Source: Propionibacteriaceae bacterium
GTDB lineage: Bacteria; Actinomycetota; Actinomycetes; Propionibacteriales; Propionibacteriaceae
Length of the DNA: 14,695 nt
Direction of reading: 5' to 3'
NCBI GenBank assembly: GCA_009778535.1
Contig: WRJP01000031.1
Span: forward strand, 1 to 14,695
Both the position numbers and the translations under genes were made by a program. How positions within the stretch are numbered: the first letter of the stretch is position 1; every line of letters starts with the position of its first letter. Shown here in pieces: positions 12,466 to 14,695 of the stretch. The notes beneath the pieces are model-generated. The model ran no database searches and had not been told where the DNA came from. It saw only the letters and a list, made by a program, of their open reading frames with translations.

Positions 12466-12831
12466 ATGGCACTCTCGAAAGAGGAAGAAAGACTCCTAGC
12501 TGAATTGCAGGCGTCGCTTGAGGCTGATGACCCGAAACTTGCTTCGACGCTGCGCGGTAACACAGTCAAGCAGATACATACCAGACGTGCCGCGTTGGCA
12601 GGGTTGGCGTTTCTTGTCGGAATCGCCGCGCTAATCAGCGGAATGCAGATTCACTTCGCCCTCAGCGTCGTAGGTTTTGTAATCATGTTCGCCGCGACAG
12701 TGATCGCGATCTCGGCATGGCAATTTGTGGATGACACCGCCACGCCGAAACCAACTCGAATTCCAAAAAATGACCCGCTCATGGATCGGCTTTCACAACG
12801 CTGGAACAAGCGCCAAGATGACGGACTCTGA
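12466..12831 (+). CDS. DUF3040 membrane protein
   Basis: This 121-residue protein begins MALSKEEERLLAELQASLEADDPKLASTLRG, the DUF3040 signature, followed by a basic stretch and two membrane helices (about 42-60 and 64-86) and a charged tail. In many actinobacteria a DUF3040 gene lies just upstream of mraZ at the head of the division cluster; here no mraZ follows and the gene instead converges on the cis-prenyltransferase gene, 15 bases away. ATG 12466 fits the family start; a GTG at 12460 is in frame. GGGTGAG lies just upstream. The role is unknown; the protein probably sits in the inner membrane. Confidence 0.82.
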   Translation: MALSKEEERLLAELQASLEADDPKLASTLRGNTVKQIHTRRAALAGLAFLVGIAALISGMQIHFALSVVGFVIMFAATVIAISAWQFVDDTATPKPTRIPKNDPLMDRLSQRWNKRQDDGL

Positions 12832-12846
12832 TCGGGCAAGCCCCAT

Positions 12847-13647
12847 TCAGCGTCCATACCGACGCTCACGCTGTGAATATGACCGCAGCGCACGAATAAA
12901 ATCAACTTTTCTGAAGTCCGGCCACAGCGCTTCACAAAAATAGTATTCGCTGTGTGCAGACTGCCAAAGCAAAAAACCTGAAAGCCGCTGCTCGCCAGAG
13001 GTACGAATGATTAAGTCCGGATCAGGTTGTCCCGCGGTATAGAGATGCTCGGAGATGTGACTGATTTCCAAAGTCTCGGCCAAGGTTTCCAAGTCATTGC
13101 CGCGTGCTGCTTCACTTGCCAGCAGCGATCGGACTGCATCACGTAACTCGCGTCGTCCGCCATATGCGACCGCTACATTGACATGAAGTCTTGAATTCTC
13201 CGCAGCAGTGGTCTGTGCCGCGGCCAGATTGGCAGCAACGTCTTTTGGAAGCAGGTTGAGATCGCCCACCACCTTCACGTGGTAGGCAGGGTGTGCTGCT
13301 AAATCGACGACAAGATTTTCGATTACTCCTATCAGCGGAGTGACTTCTTCATCACTTGAACGGCGCAAGTTATCCGTCGATAGCACCCAAAGCGTAACTA
13401 TCGGAATGCTGACTTCGTTGCACCACCCCACAAACTCTTTGAGTTTCCCGGCACCAGCACGATAACCGACCACTAGCGGATGCCCCGGAGCATTTTCTCT
13501 TGCCCAACGCCGATTTCCGTCAGCAAGCACCGCGACATGAGCTGGCAGTCGGGAACGGTCAAGTTGTGAAAGCAGTTGCTTTTCATAGGTGGTGTAAAGC
13601 AGTTGCAAAGGACTCCAAGTTGGTTTCAACTGATCTTCAGAATCCAT
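12847..13647 (-). CDS. cis-prenyl diphosphate synthase (Z-FPP/UppS family)
   Basis: This enzyme condenses isopentenyl diphosphate onto an allylic diphosphate with cis geometry, feeding polyprenyl phosphate carriers of the envelope. The 266-residue protein has the catalytic loop HVAVLADGNRRWA (37-49, D43), VTLWVLSTDNLRRS (84-97), NVAVAYGGRREL (157-168), and DLIIRTSGEQRLSGFLLWQSAHSEYYF (211-237), containing the substrate-binding arginines R215 and R221. The LSTDNL form in place of FSxEN, plus the trhA neighbour, resembles the mycobacterial Rv1086 type that makes Z,E-farnesyl diphosphate, so a short-chain product is possible. A full-length UppS cannot be excluded. The start is ATG 13647; the upstream TATAAG may make a leaderless or short-leader message. 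Confidence 0.9.
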   Translation of the reverse strand: MDSEDQLKPTWSPLQLLYTTYEKQLLSQLDRSRLPAHVAVLADGNRRWARENAPGHPLVVGYRAGAGKLKEFVGWCNEVSIPIVTLWVLSTDNLRRSSDEEVTPLIGVIENLVVDLAAHPAYHVKVVGDLNLLPKDVAANLAAAQTTAAENSRLHVNVAVAYGGRRELRDAVRSLLASEAARGNDLETLAETLEISHISEHLYTAGQPDPDLIIRTSGEQRLSGFLLWQSAHSEYYFCEALWPDFRKVDFIRALRSYSQRERRYGR

Positions 13648-13652
13648 GACTT

Positions 13653-13691
13653 GATCTTATATTGAAAGATCGGCAGATAACACCATCTGCC
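13653..13691. promoter_or_regulatory. two inverted repeats in the cis-prenyltransferase/trhA divergent gap
   Basis: GATCTT-7-AAGATC (13653-13671) lies 6 bases upstream of the prenyltransferase start and includes TATAAG on the minus strand, a possible -10. GGCAGAT-6-ATCTGCC (13672-13691) follows directly. Together with the palindrome at 13709-13732 the 105-base gap is almost filled with dyad symmetry. Confidence 0.45.
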
Positions 13692-13708
13692 AGGTTTGCC
13701 CCAAACTA

Positions 13709-13732
13709 CTAACCTACGGTACCGTAGGTTAG
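13709..13732. promoter_or_regulatory. 24-bp perfect palindrome, probable operator of trhA
   Basis: CTAACCTACGGT is followed immediately by its exact reverse complement. The palindrome ends 20 bases before the trhA ATG, so a bound repressor would cover the promoter or early leader. Size and symmetry fit a dimeric regulator such as a TetR-family protein; no such gene is in the window. Confidence 0.7.
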
Positions 13733-13752
13733 CGCTTCGATGAGAGATTAAC

Positions 13753-14436
13753 ATGACTTTGACAGTCCCAGCACCAACGCAACAAGGCCGACCCGAGAAA
13801 CCCAAGCTTCGCGGTTGGTTTCATCTTGGAATGACACCGCTCATGCTCGCGGCAGGAATCGTCTTTATCGTGCTTGCCACCAGCCTGCCCGGCAAGACAG
13901 GTTCAGCTATCTGGATGGCCGGTTCTATAACTCTTTTCGGAGTTAGTGCGCTATATCATCGCGGCAAGTGGTCTCCATTAGTTGAGCGCACCTTGCGCCG
14001 GATAGATCATGCCAACATTTTCATCTTCATCGCCGCCACATACACCCCAATTGCATTGGTGCTACTTGAAGGACGAGACCGAGTTCTCTTGATGGCAGTG
14101 TTATGGTTAGTTGCAATAACTGGTTGTGTGCTGGCGGTAGCTTGGCCGACTTCACCGCGCTGGATAAACGCATTGCTATACCTGGGGCTGGGTTGGACTG
14201 GGGTCGGCTGGCTGGGAGCTTTCTGGGAGGCGGGCAGTCCCGCTGTAGTTGTCCTCATCTTGGCCGGAGGTGCCAGCTACTCTATCGGTGCCCTCATCTA
14301 TGCAAAGAAGTGGCCAAACCCGTCACAACGGTGGTTCGGCTTCCACGAACTGTTCCATGCCTTCACTATCGCTGCTGCCGCCTGCCATGCCGTAGCAATC
14401 GGTTTAGTTGTCATTGACCCACATCCAGCCGGTTAA
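13753..14436 (+). CDS. trhA: TrhA/hemolysin III family membrane protein (PAQR)
   Basis: This 227-residue protein has seven predicted membrane helices and the PAQR/hemolysin III zinc-site signature: H24 in GWFHLGMTP, S65-x3-H69 (SALYHRG), D85-H86 (RRIDHANIFIFIAATYTP), H198-x3-H202 (FHELFHAFTI) and H212. Family members affect membrane energetics or fluidity; the old 'hemolysin' name does not imply a toxin. ATG 13753 follows GAGAG. It is divergent from the cis-prenyltransferase gene, an arrangement also seen in mycobacteria (Rv1085c/Rv1086). The 24-bp palindrome upstream points to tight transcriptional control. Confidence 0.92.
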   Translation: MTLTVPAPTQQGRPEKPKLRGWFHLGMTPLMLAAGIVFIVLATSLPGKTGSAIWMAGSITLFGVSALYHRGKWSPLVERTLRRIDHANIFIFIAATYTPIALVLLEGRDRVLLMAVLWLVAITGCVLAVAWPTSPRWINALLYLGLGWTGVGWLGAFWEAGSPAVVVLILAGGASYSIGALIYAKKWPNPSQRWFGFHELFHAFTIAAAACHAVAIGLVVIDPHPAG

Positions 14437-14443
14437 GCAATCA

Positions 14444-14695
14444 CTAACCCCGCTGGTTACCGCCGACCCGGTGGTTGCCGCCGGTCGTAGACCGGTGTAT
14501 CGATGTTCCTTTCTTGTCTTCCTGCGTGTAAATCGCAGGATCCATTGCATCTGGTTGTGGAACATAAACGGAGCCTGCGCTGCGCAATGCCTGCGCTGCG
14601 CGCGGTCGCAGCATTCGGGTTCTGGATACCTGAGACTTGCGCGCAGGTGTGGCGGCACGACCTCCGACATCCCTCGTGGTTTCTACCGACCGTCG
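14444..14695 (-). CDS. possible C-terminal part of a gene entering from the right edge
   Basis: A minus-strand frame is open for 83 codons from the window edge to TAG at 14444-14446, seven bases from the convergent trhA stop. The peptide is basic and low in complexity, with VYVPQPDAMDPAIYTQEDKK in the middle and a tail of GGN-type repeats (TTGGNHRVGGNQRG). It could be the disordered tail of a nucleic-acid-binding protein. I do not recognise it. Another minus frame (14404-14670) is also open but runs 33 bases into trhA, so it is less likely. Coding is unproven. Confidence 0.4.
   Translation of the reverse strand, partial: RRSVETTRDVGGRAATPARKSQVSRTRMLRPRAAQALRSAGSVYVPQPDAMDPAIYTQEDKKGTSIHRSTTGGNHRVGGNQRG
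14447..14500. repeat. dispersed repeat, copy B, with tandem 18-bp units
   Basis: On the minus strand two 18-base units lie in tandem: CGGCGGCAACCACCGGGT and CGGCGGTAACCAGCGGGG, preceded by the palindrome CCGGTC-TAC-GACCGG (14480-14494). Copy A after sepH has one unit and a shorter palindrome. Both copies begin within about a dozen bases of a gene's stop codon. Confidence 0.55.
14520..14540. repeat. 7-bp inverted repeat downstream of trhA
   Basis: TCCTGCG (14520-14526) and CGCAGGA (14534-14540) flank a seven-base loop. It follows a T/C-rich stretch. It may be part of a terminator region between trhA and the convergent frame. Confidence 0.35.
14573..14601. repeat. 13-bp direct repeat pair
   Basis: GCCTGCGCTGCGC occurs at 14573-14585 and 14589-14601, separated by AAT. 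Within the possible minus-strand reading frame it would encode an alanine/arginine-rich stretch. Confidence 0.5.

Noticed and set aside
14404..14670. 88-codon minus-strand frame overlapping the trhA end
   Set aside because: It runs 33 bases into trhA and has an atypical Cys/His/Trp-rich composition; the alternative frame ending at 14444 avoids the overlap.
1..14695. CRISPR array, integron, prophage or conjugative module
   Set aside because: No regularly spaced direct repeats, cas genes, integrase, phage structural or conjugation genes were seen; the only mobile element is the IS110 copy.

Overview
The window comes from an actinobacterium (Actinomycetota) of moderate GC content, roughly half GC by eye and low for the phylum. 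The phylum is supported by several markers together: a SepH homologue, the ftsZ-sepF-yggT-divIVA order, an actinobacterial-type FtsZ ending in DIPDFLK, the DUF4193, DUF4235 and DUF3040 families, a divergent short-chain-type cis-prenyltransferase/TrhA pair, and many GTG starts. I cannot name a genus.

Layout. Positions 1-1779 hold a DUF4235 membrane protein (+), convergent with a DUF4193 zinc-ribbon protein (-), then the divergent cell-division regulator gene sepH (+), whose product lacks the usual N-terminal segment. Positions about 1780-4210 form an accessory block: an intact IS110-family transposase with a 366-base structured non-coding left end (a bridge-RNA candidate), then a Phd/YefM-type antitoxin and PIN-domain toxin pair with its own palindromic, probably leaderless promoter. 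Positions 4247-6142 carry three minus-strand genes: a DUF2500 protein, a conserved actinobacterial protein of unknown function, and a divergent sigma-70-family factor, with a 12-bp perfect inverted repeat between the last two. Positions 6235-11486 are the downstream half of a division and cell-wall (dcw) cluster, all minus strand and transcribed as ftsZ, sepF, yggT, divIVA, dksA/traR-like, lspA, rluD. The genes ylmD and ylmE, often found between ftsZ and sepF, are absent, and so are ftsQ and the mur genes expected upstream of ftsZ. Instead, ftsZ is preceded by a small membrane methyltransferase of the ICMT/PEMT type and, divergently, a DUF3040 gene. Positions 12847-14436 carry a cis-prenyl diphosphate synthase (-) divergent from a TrhA/hemolysin III gene (+), with a perfect 24-bp palindrome just upstream of trhA. 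The right edge holds a frame open to the window end on the minus strand and a tandem 18-bp repeat related to a sequence found just after sepH.

How the genes fit together. FtsZ, SepF (its membrane anchor) and SepH (its assembly regulator) act at the division site. DivIVA organises polar and septal growth, and YggT is a conserved membrane protein of the same cluster. LspA matures lipoproteins, RluD modifies 23S rRNA, and the cis-prenyltransferase feeds polyprenyl phosphate synthesis for the envelope.

I did not find a clearly new multi-gene system. The best leads are the IS110 left end as a guide-RNA locus, the atypical sigma factor with its unknown partner gene, the shortened SepH, the broken dcw cluster, the dispersed GGN-type repeat and the trhA palindrome.
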